Positions 16,643-25,676 of a stretch of DNA of 33,911 nucleotides are shown piece by piece; position 1 is the stretch's first letter; each line of letters begins with the position of its first letter. Location: assembly GCA_905236235.1 (NCBI GenBank), contig CAJOPA010000037.1:1-33911 (forward strand), in the 5' to 3' direction. The stretch is from an uncultured Eubacterium sp. Its GTDB lineage: Bacteria; Bacillota; Clostridia; Lachnospirales; Lachnospiraceae. The notes beneath the pieces were generated by a model that searched no databases, was not told the DNA's origin, and saw nothing but the letters and a program-made list of their open reading frames with translations. A program made the translations under genes and the position numbers.

Positions 16643-17191
16643 ATGGGTGGCATTATCGTTGCTTTACCCAAAATACAAGAGGCTGCCAGGATAGCTGATG
16701 TGCTTCGAAAAAACGGTCTGCCCCCGCGGGACGTATGCAGTCATGTCTGTGATGCGCTTCAGGCTGCGCATGCCGCGGAAAGCGGCGTTGTGATCTGTAC
16801 GGCGCAGTTAAAGGATGGGAATTATCGGGAATTACTTGCGGATCTGCCGAGCTTTTTTGATATGATCCTGTTAAGCCGTAATCCGGATGTCGGCAGGGAG
16901 AGTTCGCAGATCCTGCGATTGCCGATCCCGTTTACAACGTCGGATCTGGTCAATACCGCGGAGATGGTGTTGGCGCAGAATGAACGCAAGATCGGGCGCA
17001 AAAAAAGCACCGCCGCCAAACGTACTCCCGAAGAAAAAAAGATTCTGGAGGACGCGAAAAAGGTGCTGATGCTTCGAAATGACATGACGGAACCGGAAAG
17101 CTATCGCTATATTCAAAAGTGCAGCATGGATACCGGTACCGGGCTCTTAGAAACTGCCCGGATGATTTTATTGCTGGAAAGTTATCGGTGA
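16643..17191 (+). CDS. ANTAR-domain regulator with degenerate receiver
   Basis: A 182-residue protein of two parts. The first 115 residues resemble a receiver domain in length and alternation of hydrophobic strands, but the expected phospho-acceptor Asp at the end of strand 3 is not seen (GVVICTAQLKDG instead), so it is probably a pseudo-receiver. A basic linker (RKIGRKKSTAAKRTPEEKK) leads to an ANTAR domain: ILEDAKKVLMLRNDMTEPES then YRYIQKCSMDTGTGLLETARMILL. ANTAR domains bind paired RNA hairpins and prevent transcription termination. Adjacency to glnA points to nitrogen control, as in other Clostridia. The stop codon lies inside the terminal repeat of the palindromic element that follows, so the extreme C-terminus may have been altered by it. 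Confidence 0.82.
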   Translation: MGGIIVALPKIQEAARIADVLRKNGLPPRDVCSHVCDALQAAHAAESGVVICTAQLKDGNYRELLADLPSFFDMILLSRNPDVGRESSQILRLPIPFTTSDLVNTAEMVLAQNERKIGRKKSTAAKRTPEEKKILEDAKKVLMLRNDMTEPESYRYIQKCSMDTGTGLLETARMILLLESYR

Positions 17192-17201
17192 TGTGACCGA
17201 G
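17186..17201 (+). repeat. Left terminal inverted repeat
   Basis: CGGTGATGTGACCGAG matches the reverse complement of 17791-17806 at 15 of 16 positions. It contains the last codon and stop of the ANTAR gene. Confidence 0.85.
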
Positions 17202-17753
17202 CGAGCTAATACTATTTCCTATCCTACATTTCGGTATACGAACTCATTTTTTTTGAACGAGCTATAAAATCTTGATCCGCACAAAGCGCAAATGTCCTTC
17301 TTCGAACAAAGCAGTCCGTCCAAGTCAGTACAAACTCTTGCCTTTGTTCGCCGATCGGATCATTTTCGCATAGCTGAACGTGAAATATATTTTTGCAGGC
17401 TATTGGTTTGAGGGGCTGACGAATCCATACTCCGTATTTTTCAGGCGATTGCCCGGCATGGACGCCGGGCAAAGTCGCACGCCGTGACGGCGCGCCGGCA
17501 CGGCACTCACGGATGAGCTTTTGCGACGTTCGCCGTCACTTTGTGCAGACATCCGTCGGAGTATGAGATTCGTCGCCCGAGAACCACTAAGCCTGCAAAA
17601 AAATATTTTACAGATAGATAGGATGAGAAGCGACCCGCCCGGCGGACAACGGCGTCGAGTATTGTACGGAACGGGACGGACAGCTTACCCGAAGAACATT
17701 TGCTACTTTGGCGGATCTTACGATTTTATACTCTGTTTTTCCCAAAAAAAGAG

Positions 17754-17790
17754 TTCGTATGACGCAATGCATCATACGAATCTTTTTTTT
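17754..17790 (+). terminator. Bidirectional terminator in the right arm
   Basis: TTCGTATGA (17754-17762) and TCATACGAA (17772-17780) form a perfect 9-bp stem, followed on the plus strand by TC and eight T residues. On the minus strand the same hairpin is followed, after a few bases, by seven T residues (complement of 17744-17750), so it should end the DUF1846 transcript as well. The left arm lacks a matching hairpin. Confidence 0.82.
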
Positions 17791-17806
17791 CTCGGTCGCA
17801 TCACCG
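17791..17806 (-). repeat. Right terminal inverted repeat
   Basis: CTCGGTCGCATCACCG is the inverted partner of 17186-17201, ending 20 nt from the stop codon of the DUF1846 gene. The flanking bases (TTAT left, TTTC right) show no clear target-site duplication. Confidence 0.85.
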
Positions 17807-17825
17807 TTTCCTTGTTACAATAAAA

Positions 17826-19313
17826 TCATCTGTGGTACAGTTTCTTAGTTTGGTACACGGGCTCACATGTGAGGTTTACACCAAGCTTTTGGAAGACATT
17901 CTTGTCGACCTGTGAGAGGATCACGGAGGAATGCACCTCGCAGCCCTCGAGTTTTTCCAGCTGCTGCATGGCGACCTCGGCCCTGGGGTCCGTGGCGGCG
18001 CAGATGGAAAGCGCGATCAGCACTTCGTCGGTATGCAGTCTGGGATTGTGATTGCCCAGATGGCAGACCTTTAAGTCCTGGATAGGTTCAATGATCTTGG
18101 GGGAGATGAGCTCCAGATCGTCATCGATATTACCCAATTCTTTTAAAGCATTCATAAGCATCGCAGAGGAAGCACCCAAAAGGGAGCTGGTCTTGCCGGT
18201 CACGATCCTTCCGTCGGGAAGTTCGATGGCGACCGCGGGAGCACCGGTTTCCTCCGCCTTTTCGTTGGCGGCGGCGATGACCGGACGATCGGAAGCCTGG
18301 ATGTTGGCCTGGCTCATGATGAGCTCGATGCGTGCGATCTCGTCGTCATTTTCGCTGCCTGCGCGTTTGGAGCAAAGGGCATTGTAGTAGCGACGGATGA
18401 TCTCATCCCGGGAAGCCTTGCTGACGATCCCGTCATCGATGATGCAATTGCCCGCCATGTTGACGCCCATGTCCGTGGGGGACTTGTAGGGAGATTCTCC
18501 CAAAAGCTGCTCAAACATGGCATTGAGTACGGGGAAGACCTCCACGTCGCGGTTGTAGTTGACGGTCGTCTCGCCGTAAGCTTCCAGATGGAAGGGGTCG
18601 ATCATGTTGACGTCCTTTAAATCCGCCGTAGCGGCCTCATAGGCCAGGTTGACGGGGTGCTTTAAGGGGAGGTTCCAGATCGGGAAGGTCTCGAACTTGG
18701 CATAGCCGGCCTTGACGCCCCGTTTATTTTCATGATACAGCTGGCTCAGGCAGGTCGCCATCTTGCCGCTTCCGGGACCCGGTGCGGTGATGACCACGAG
18801 CTTGCGCTGCGTCTCGATATAGTCGTTTTTGCCGAAGCCCTCATCGGAAATGATGTAGGGGATGTTGGAGGGATAGCCTGCGATGGAGTAATGATGGTAA
18901 ACCTTGATGCCGAGGGAGACAAGCTTTTTCTCGTAGGTGATCACCCGGGGCTGGTCGCTGTAACGGGTGATGACAACGCTGCCGACAAACAGACCGTAGC
19001 CGCGAAAGGCGTCGATCAGACGCAGCACGTCCACGTCATAGGTAATGCCCAGATCGCCGCGGATCTTGTTTTTCTCGATATCGTTGGAGTTGATAACGAT
19101 GACGATCTCGGCAATGTCCTTTAATTGTGCCAGCATGTTGATCTTACTGTCGGGATGAAAACCGGGCAGTACGCGGGCTGCATGATAATCATCAAACAGT
19201 TTGCCGCCAAATTCCAGGTAGAGCTTATCTCCGAATTTGGAGATGCGGTCCCGGATGTGCGCAGACTGGGTTTGCAGGTACAGGTCATTGTCAAAACCGT
19301 ATTTTTTTTTCAT
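17826..19313 (-). CDS. DUF1846 family protein
   Basis: A cytoplasmic protein of 495 residues that matches the conserved DUF1846 family, common in Firmicutes and of unknown biochemical role. Recognisable stretches are the start KKYGFDNDLYLQTQSAHIRDRI, LYLEFGGKLFDDYHAARVLPGF, a P-loop-like GPGSGKMATCLSQLYH (near residue 180), SPTDMGVNMAG and CEPVYQTKKLYHR at the end. The P-loop resemblance suggests nucleotide or phosphate binding but is not a complete NTPase signature. The frame can be extended to 19343, but AAGGAGG stands just before the ATG at 19313, and 19343 would sit almost at the transcript start, so 19313 is used. It is divergent from the second ftsH and convergent with the ANTAR gene. 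Confidence 0.9.
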   Translation of the reverse strand: MKKKYGFDNDLYLQTQSAHIRDRISKFGDKLYLEFGGKLFDDYHAARVLPGFHPDSKINMLAQLKDIAEIVIVINSNDIEKNKIRGDLGITYDVDVLRLIDAFRGYGLFVGSVVITRYSDQPRVITYEKKLVSLGIKVYHHYSIAGYPSNIPYIISDEGFGKNDYIETQRKLVVITAPGPGSGKMATCLSQLYHENKRGVKAGYAKFETFPIWNLPLKHPVNLAYEAATADLKDVNMIDPFHLEAYGETTVNYNRDVEVFPVLNAMFEQLLGESPYKSPTDMGVNMAGNCIIDDGIVSKASRDEIIRRYYNALCSKRAGSENDDEIARIELIMSQANIQASDRPVIAAANEKAEETGAPAVAIELPDGRIVTGKTSSLLGASSAMLMNALKELGNIDDDLELISPKIIEPIQDLKVCHLGNHNPRLHTDEVLIALSICAATDPRAEVAMQQLEKLEGCEVHSSVILSQVDKNVFQKLGVNLTCEPVYQTKKLYHR

Positions 19314-19318
19314 TCTTT

Positions 19319-19325
19319 CCTCCTT
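19319..19325 (-). promoter_or_regulatory. Ribosome binding site deciding the DUF1846 start
   Basis: AAGGAGG on the minus strand, 5 nt before the ATG at 19313. Confidence 0.85.
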
Positions 19326-19352
19326 GAACAGACGCTCTCTCATAACTGAAAA

Positions 19353-19361
19353 AGTATAGCA
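19353..19361 (-). promoter_or_regulatory. Extended -10 promoter of the DUF1846 gene
   Basis: On the minus strand TGC precedes TATACT (19358-19353), an extended -10. The -35 position holds only a T-run, so it is weak. The expected start of transcription is about 19346, giving a leader of some 33 nt. Confidence 0.6.
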
Positions 19362-19446
19362 CAGGAAGGCGTAAAAAAAAAGAAGTGCGGAAACAAAAAT
19401 TTAAGAAAAAATTTAGATTTGCGCCGCACGTTTAAGGATTATTTTA

Positions 19447-19475
19447 TTGATTTTGCCCCCCTTAAAAACTATAAT
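19447..19475 (+). promoter_or_regulatory. Promoter of the second ftsH
   Basis: TTGATT (19447-19452) and TATAAT (19470-19475) with a 17-bp spacer. Transcription would begin near 19482, which excludes the longer reading frame from 19419 as the protein start. Confidence 0.8.
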
Positions 19476-19505
19476 AAAGCAATAGAGAGAAAACGGGAGG
19501 ATTGT

Positions 19506-21632
<2,127 letters not shown>

Positions 21633-21647
21633 GTGAGGCTTGAAAGG

Positions 21648-21679
21648 ATCCCCTCTGGCGGGAAGTCAGAGGGGATTTT
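21648..21679 (+). terminator. Hairpin between ftsH and uvrC, probably a partial terminator
   Basis: ATCCCCTCTG (21648-21657) pairs perfectly with CAGAGGGGAT (21667-21676) around a 9-nt loop and is followed by TTT then C. The short T-run suggests incomplete termination, so uvrC may be partly read through from ftsH; no separate uvrC promoter was found. Confidence 0.62.
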
Positions 21680-21698
21680 CATTGCAGGCGGAGGCAGG

Positions 21699-23630
21699 AT
21701 GGAAGCAGATTTTCAAGTGGAAGAAGAACTGAAAAAATTGCCGAAAAGTCCCGGCGTGTATCTGATGTACGGCGCAGGGGATGAGATCATTTACGTAGGG
21801 AAGGCGGTGCGATTGGACCGCCGTGTGCCGCAGTATTTTCATCATCAGGATTCCCGCCCCAAGGTGGAAAAGATGGTGCCCCAGATCACGCGTTTTGAGT
21901 ATATCGTCACGGCTTCCGAGATGGAAGCCCTGATCTTGGAATGCAATCTGATCAAGGAATACCGTCCGAAGTACAACACGATGCTGAAGGACGACAAGTC
22001 CTATCCGTATATTAAGGTGACGGTCGGGGAGGCGTACCCCCAGATCTTTATCACACGTCAGATGAAAAAAGACACGGCCCGGTATTTCGGACCGTATACC
22101 AATGTGTCCGCCGTGCGCGAGACCGTGGATCTGCTTAAAAAAATGTATGGCATCCGGGATTGTCGCAGAAGGGTCGATGGCGGATCCGGGCAGTCGGCGG
22201 AAGACGAGGAAGGATCGCCGCGCGAGAGGGAATGCTTAAATTACCATATCCATCAATGTCCCGGCCCCTGTATCGGCGCTGCGGATAAGGAGGCTTATGA
22301 TGCCAATGTGCAAGCGGTGCTGCGGATCCTTTCCGGAAATGCTCGGGAGATCATCGCCTCCTTAAAAACAGAGATGCTTACGGCCTCTGAGGAGCTTAGA
22401 TTTGAAGATGCCGGCCGTTTTAAAGCAAAGATCGACGCACTGAAAAGCGTATTGGAAAAGCAGAATGTAAGCACCAAAGACAGTGAGGACACGGATATCA
22501 TCGCGCTGGCATGCGAGGACGGAGACGCGCTGGTGCAGGTGTTTTTTGTGCGTGACGGCAAGCTGATCGGCAGGGAGCACTTCTATATTCGCGTGGCGGA
22601 GGGTGACGACAGACCGCAGATCTTAAGGAGCTTCCTTTTGCAATATTATGCGGGGACACCCATGCTTCCCAAGGCCGTGCTGCTTAGCGATGTGCCCGAG
22701 GACACGGAGGAGATCGTGCAATGGCTCAGCGAGAAGCGGGGCAGCAAGGTCAATGTGGTGGTACCGCAAAAAGGCCATAAGGAGCGACTGCTGACACTTG
22801 CCATGCAAAACGCCGCGCTTGTGCTTAGCCGCGACAGGGAGAGGATCCTTAGGGAGGAAGGCCGGACCATCGGCGCTGTTCGGGAGCTGTCGGATCTGAT
22901 CGGTATCCCTTATGCCAAGCGGATCGAGGCGTATGATATTTCCAATATCAGCGGTTATCAGAACGTAGGATCCATGGTGGTCTATGACGGCGGGAAGCCT
23001 TTGCGGAACGATTACAGGAAGTTTCGGATCAAGACCGTGGTCGGGCAGGATGATTACGGCAGCATGTACGAGGTGCTGACCCGGCGTTTTATGCACGGAC
23101 TGGCAAGCACATCGGCGCAGGAGGACAGTTTTACCAGATTTCCGGATCTGATCCTGATGGACGGCGGTCGCGGGCAGGTGAACATCTGCCTGAAGGTCCT
23201 GGAGGAGCTGGATCTTTCGATCCCGGTCTGCGGTATGGTGAAGGATGATCATCACCGTACGCGCGGGTTGTATGTAAATAATCGGGAGATCCCCATCGCA
23301 AAGGACAGCGAAGCTTTTGCACTGATCACGAGGATTCAGAATGAGGCCCATCGGTTTGCCATCACCTTCCACCGCTCTTTGCGGAGCAAGGATCAGGTAC
23401 ATTCCGTATTGGATGAGATCAAGGGGATCGGTCCGGCGCGAAGAAAAGCGCTGATGCAGCATTTTGATTCCATAGAGCAGATCAGGGAAGCGGATGTCGA
23501 GGAGCTTGCGGGGATCGACGGCATGTCGCGACAGGCCGCAGAAAATGTAGTAGGTTTTTTCCGTGCATCCATTGGGGAGCAAGAGGCAAAAGGCACGGAC
23601 GAGGAGAGTAAGAGTACAGATGGCAAATGA
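21699..23630 (+). CDS. uvrC: UvrABC excinuclease subunit C
   Basis: UvrC makes both incisions during nucleotide excision repair after UvrA-UvrB locates damage. The GIY-YIG nuclease (GVYLMYGAGDEIIYVGKAV, about residues 16-35) cuts 3'; the UVR motif (ASEELRFEDAGRFKAKIDAL) contacts UvrB; the RNase H-like domain (AYDISNISG, PDLILMDGGRGQVN) cuts 5'; helix-hairpin-helix repeats (IKGIGPARRKALMQHF, LAGIDGMSRQAAENV) bind DNA. At 643 residues it is slightly long, with an acidic insert near residue 160 before the conserved CLNYHIHQCPGPC and a short charged tail. A GTG at 21633 would extend the frame through the hairpin; the ATG at 21699 after GGAGG is preferred. It overlaps the next gene by 11 nt. Confidence 0.95.
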   Translation: MEADFQVEEELKKLPKSPGVYLMYGAGDEIIYVGKAVRLDRRVPQYFHHQDSRPKVEKMVPQITRFEYIVTASEMEALILECNLIKEYRPKYNTMLKDDKSYPYIKVTVGEAYPQIFITRQMKKDTARYFGPYTNVSAVRETVDLLKKMYGIRDCRRRVDGGSGQSAEDEEGSPRERECLNYHIHQCPGPCIGAADKEAYDANVQAVLRILSGNAREIIASLKTEMLTASEELRFEDAGRFKAKIDALKSVLEKQNVSTKDSEDTDIIALACEDGDALVQVFFVRDGKLIGREHFYIRVAEGDDRPQILRSFLLQYYAGTPMLPKAVLLSDVPEDTEEIVQWLSEKRGSKVNVVVPQKGHKERLLTLAMQNAALVLSRDRERILREEGRTIGAVRELSDLIGIPYAKRIEAYDISNISGYQNVGSMVVYDGGKPLRNDYRKFRIKTVVGQDDYGSMYEVLTRRFMHGLASTSAQEDSFTRFPDLILMDGGRGQVNICLKVLEELDLSIPVCGMVKDDHHRTRGLYVNNREIPIAKDSEAFALITRIQNEAHRFAITFHRSLRSKDQVHSVLDEIKGIGPARRKALMQHFDSIEQIREADVEELAGIDGMSRQAAENVVGFFRASIGEQEAKGTDEESKSTDGK

Positions 23631-24891
23631 AAAATTGCGATGGGAAAAACTGGATAATACCGCTTTTTTGTTTCCGGCGATCGCCGGGGAAAGCATGACG
23701 AATACCTATAGAATCAGCGTGACGCTTACGGAAGAAGTGGATGCGGACGTTTTACAACAGGCCGTGGATCTGGTGACGCCAAAGTTTCCGGGCTTTAATC
23801 AGCGCCTGCGCAGCGGGTTTTTCTGGTATTATTTTGAGGAAAACGGCAAGCCGGCGCCGCGGGTGCGGCAGGAGGATGCCTATCCCTGCCGGTTTATCCA
23901 TGCCAACAGGAATCACAGCTATCTGTTTCGTGTGACGTATTACAAAAAAAGGATCAATCTGGAGGTGTTTCATGCCATTGCGGACGGCATGGGCGGATTG
24001 GGATTTTTAAAGGAGATCACCTACCAGTACTTAAGGCTTTTGCATCCGGAGATCGGGGAGCGCATAGGGGACGGTCTTCACGAGGACACTTCCCTCGACA
24101 GAGAGGACAGCTTTTTGCGCAATTATCGCAAAGGCAACAAGAGCATCTATAAATCCGGCAAAGCCTTTTTGTTAAAGGGAGAGAAGTTGCCCTATCACGG
24201 ATTTGGGCTTGTGCACGGATATATGTCTGTATCGGAATTAAAGGACGTATCCAAAAACACCTACGGATGCTCCATTAATGAATATCTAATATCTGCATTT
24301 ATTTTTTCGACATATCAGGAGAATCGCGGGGAAGTATCTGCGGACCGGCCGATCCGCGTGGCGGTGCCGGTGAATCTCCGGCCTTTTTTTGCATCCCAGA
24401 CCACCAAAAACTTTTTTGCCATGGTCTCCGCGGAGTTTGGCCCCACAAAGCGGGAGTATACGTTTGCGGAGATCATCGGGATCGTCAAAAAGAGTCTGCG
24501 GGAACAGATCACCAAGGAGAACCTGGAGGAGATCTTTTCCTATAATGTTTCCAATCAGGAGCATCTGATCGCCCGGGTGGTGCCGCTCCCCTTAAAGAAT
24601 CTTGCCATGCGCTTTGTTTACCGCAAGAGTGCGCTGGCCAACACCACGACCATCACCAACATGGGTAATGTGACGGTGACGGAGGAATACACGCCGTATA
24701 TCCGGGGATTCTATTGCTTTCTTTCTTTCTCCAAGGGACAAAATACCAAGGCGGCCATTATGTCCTACGGAGATGAGATGGTGTTTACCTTTAGCTCTGC
24801 CTATAAGGAGACGGCGGTGCAAAAAGGGGTCTTCAGACAGATCGCCGTGGATGGGATCCGGGTGGAGATCGAGACCAACGGAGTGTATTGA
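23620..24891 (+). CDS. Condensation-domain-like acyltransferase
   Basis: A 423-residue soluble protein with the fold signature of chloramphenicol acetyltransferase-like or condensation-type enzymes: the active-site motif HxxxDG as VFHAIADGMGG (His about 118), a mid-region NLRPFF segment, and a late stretch with TITNMGN that resembles the conserved region of alcohol acetyltransferases. It probably transfers an acyl group from a CoA donor, but donor and acceptor are unknown. The gene starts inside the last codons of uvrC (11-nt overlap), so it is co-expressed, although repair and acyl transfer share no evident purpose. The next gene, a zinc-ribbon membrane protein, starts 21 nt later and is its likely partner. 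An upstream extension to 23563 is not supported by a ribosome site. Confidence 0.68.
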   Translation: MANEKLRWEKLDNTAFLFPAIAGESMTNTYRISVTLTEEVDADVLQQAVDLVTPKFPGFNQRLRSGFFWYYFEENGKPAPRVRQEDAYPCRFIHANRNHSYLFRVTYYKKRINLEVFHAIADGMGGLGFLKEITYQYLRLLHPEIGERIGDGLHEDTSLDREDSFLRNYRKGNKSIYKSGKAFLLKGEKLPYHGFGLVHGYMSVSELKDVSKNTYGCSINEYLISAFIFSTYQENRGEVSADRPIRVAVPVNLRPFFASQTTKNFFAMVSAEFGPTKREYTFAEIIGIVKKSLREQITKENLEEIFSYNVSNQEHLIARVVPLPLKNLAMRFVYRKSALANTTTITNMGNVTVTEEYTPYIRGFYCFLSFSKGQNTKAAIMSYGDEMVFTFSSAYKETAVQKGVFRQIAVDGIRVEIETNGVY

Positions 24892-24912
24892 GAAAACGGG
24901 AGGAAAAAAGTG

Positions 24913-25572
24913 ATGAGCGAATGTAAATCATGCCGGGTGATCATTCGGGATCCGGGTGAGTACTGCCCGTTGTGCCGTGCCGGTCTGGCAAGGACGGAGG
25001 GCGGAGAGATGACCTATCCGGACATCTCCGCGCGCAAAAAGAAATCGTCCTTTATCCTGCGGCTTTTGCTCTTTTTATGGGTGGCAGCCGTAGCGGTCTG
25101 CGCCATGATCAACCTGCAGACGCCGCACAGCCATTGGTGGTTTTTGATCGTGGCGGGCGCAGGGTTTTATCCGGTATTGATCTTTTATCATATTTTTGCG
25201 GAAAAAGGATATCTTCATCGGATCTTTGTCTGCGTCATCGTAGCGGTATTGGAGATCATCCTGGTGGATGCGGTATTCGGTTTTCGCGGGTGGTCCGTGG
25301 ATTATGTCCTGCCCGGGGCACTGCTTTTTGTGGATGTGGTTTTACTGGTGCTTATGATCGTCAATCACAGGAATTGGCAGAGCTATTTGATCTCGCAGCT
25401 CTTCCTGATATTTCTGAGTTTATTTAGTTTGCTTTTAATTTTACTGCGCGTGGTTGCACATCCGGTGCTGTCGGAGATCGCCATTCTGTTCACCGTGCTT
25501 TTGTTTTTGGGAACCTTTATCATCGGCGGCGGGACGGCCCGTATGGAATTAAAGCGTCGGTTCCATTTTTGA
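24913..25572 (+). CDS. Zinc-ribbon polytopic membrane protein, DUF6320-like
   Basis: The first 25 residues hold a zinc ribbon, CKSCRVIIRDPGEYCPLC (CxxC, 11 residues, CxxC). After a basic linker (ARKKKS) come about six closely spaced membrane segments (residues about 45-210), ending in a basic tail RMELKRRFHF. The layout resembles the DUF6320 family, often found beside acyltransferases like the preceding gene; this family name is from memory and untested. Function is unknown. A GGGAGG site supports either GTG at 24910 or ATG at 24913; the latter is used. The pair may modify a membrane or surface compound, which is an inference from adjacency. Confidence 0.65.
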   Translation: MSECKSCRVIIRDPGEYCPLCRAGLARTEGGEMTYPDISARKKKSSFILRLLLFLWVAAVAVCAMINLQTPHSHWWFLIVAGAGFYPVLIFYHIFAEKGYLHRIFVCVIVAVLEIILVDAVFGFRGWSVDYVLPGALLFVDVVLLVLMIVNHRNWQSYLISQLFLIFLSLFSLLLILLRVVAHPVLSEIAILFTVLLFLGTFIIGGGTARMELKRRFHF

Positions 25573-25616
25573 CGGACGATGACGCAACTTTGGCCGGACG
25601 ATGGCGCAACTTTGGC
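25573..25616 (+). repeat. Two tandem 22-bp repeats upstream of the DUF2142-like gene
   Basis: The 22-bp units at 25573-25594 and 25595-25616 differ at a single position. A partial third copy (CGAACTATGG) begins at 25617 and runs into the -10. Two-turn spacing beside a promoter with no recognisable -35 suggests activator binding sites. Confidence 0.7.
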
Positions 25617-25623
25617 CGAACTA

Positions 25624-25632
25624 TGGTACAAT
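25624..25632 (+). promoter_or_regulatory. Extended -10 promoter of the DUF2142-like gene
   Basis: TGG followed by TACAAT (25627-25632) is an extended -10. No good -35 exists at the right distance; the direct repeats occupy that place, which fits an activated promoter. Confidence 0.5.
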
Positions 25633-25676
25633 GAAAAAGCAACAGGAAAACCTGCGGATAGAAAGAGAAGGTAGTG

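Larger units (their letters stand above)
17186..17806. repeat. 621-bp imperfect palindromic element, MITE-like
   Basis: Two arms of 249 and 250 nt (17186-17434 and 17557-17806) are imperfect inverted copies around a 122-nt centre. Exactly complementary blocks, in matching order, are: 17237-17245 with 17751-17759, 17263-17271 with 17722-17730, 17274-17280 with 17711-17717, 17288-17295 with 17696-17703, 17314-17321 with 17674-17681, 17390-17401 with 17590-17601, 17418-17425 with 17567-17574, and 17426-17434 with 17557-17565. The centre holds its own hairpins: 17451-17457 with 17464-17470, and a 24-nt near-perfect palindrome at 17481-17504. No transposase and no target duplication were found. 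It is the only sizeable stretch without a convincing gene in the window. Confidence 0.85.

Noticed and set aside
19419..19505. N-terminal extension of the second ftsH
   Set aside because: The extra codons lie upstream of and across a TTGATT/TATAAT promoter; GGAGG supports the ATG at 19506.
22623..23696. Long minus-strand frame opposite uvrC (357 codons)
   Set aside because: uvrC motifs are certain on the plus strand; the antisense translation has no recognisable family and no start signals.
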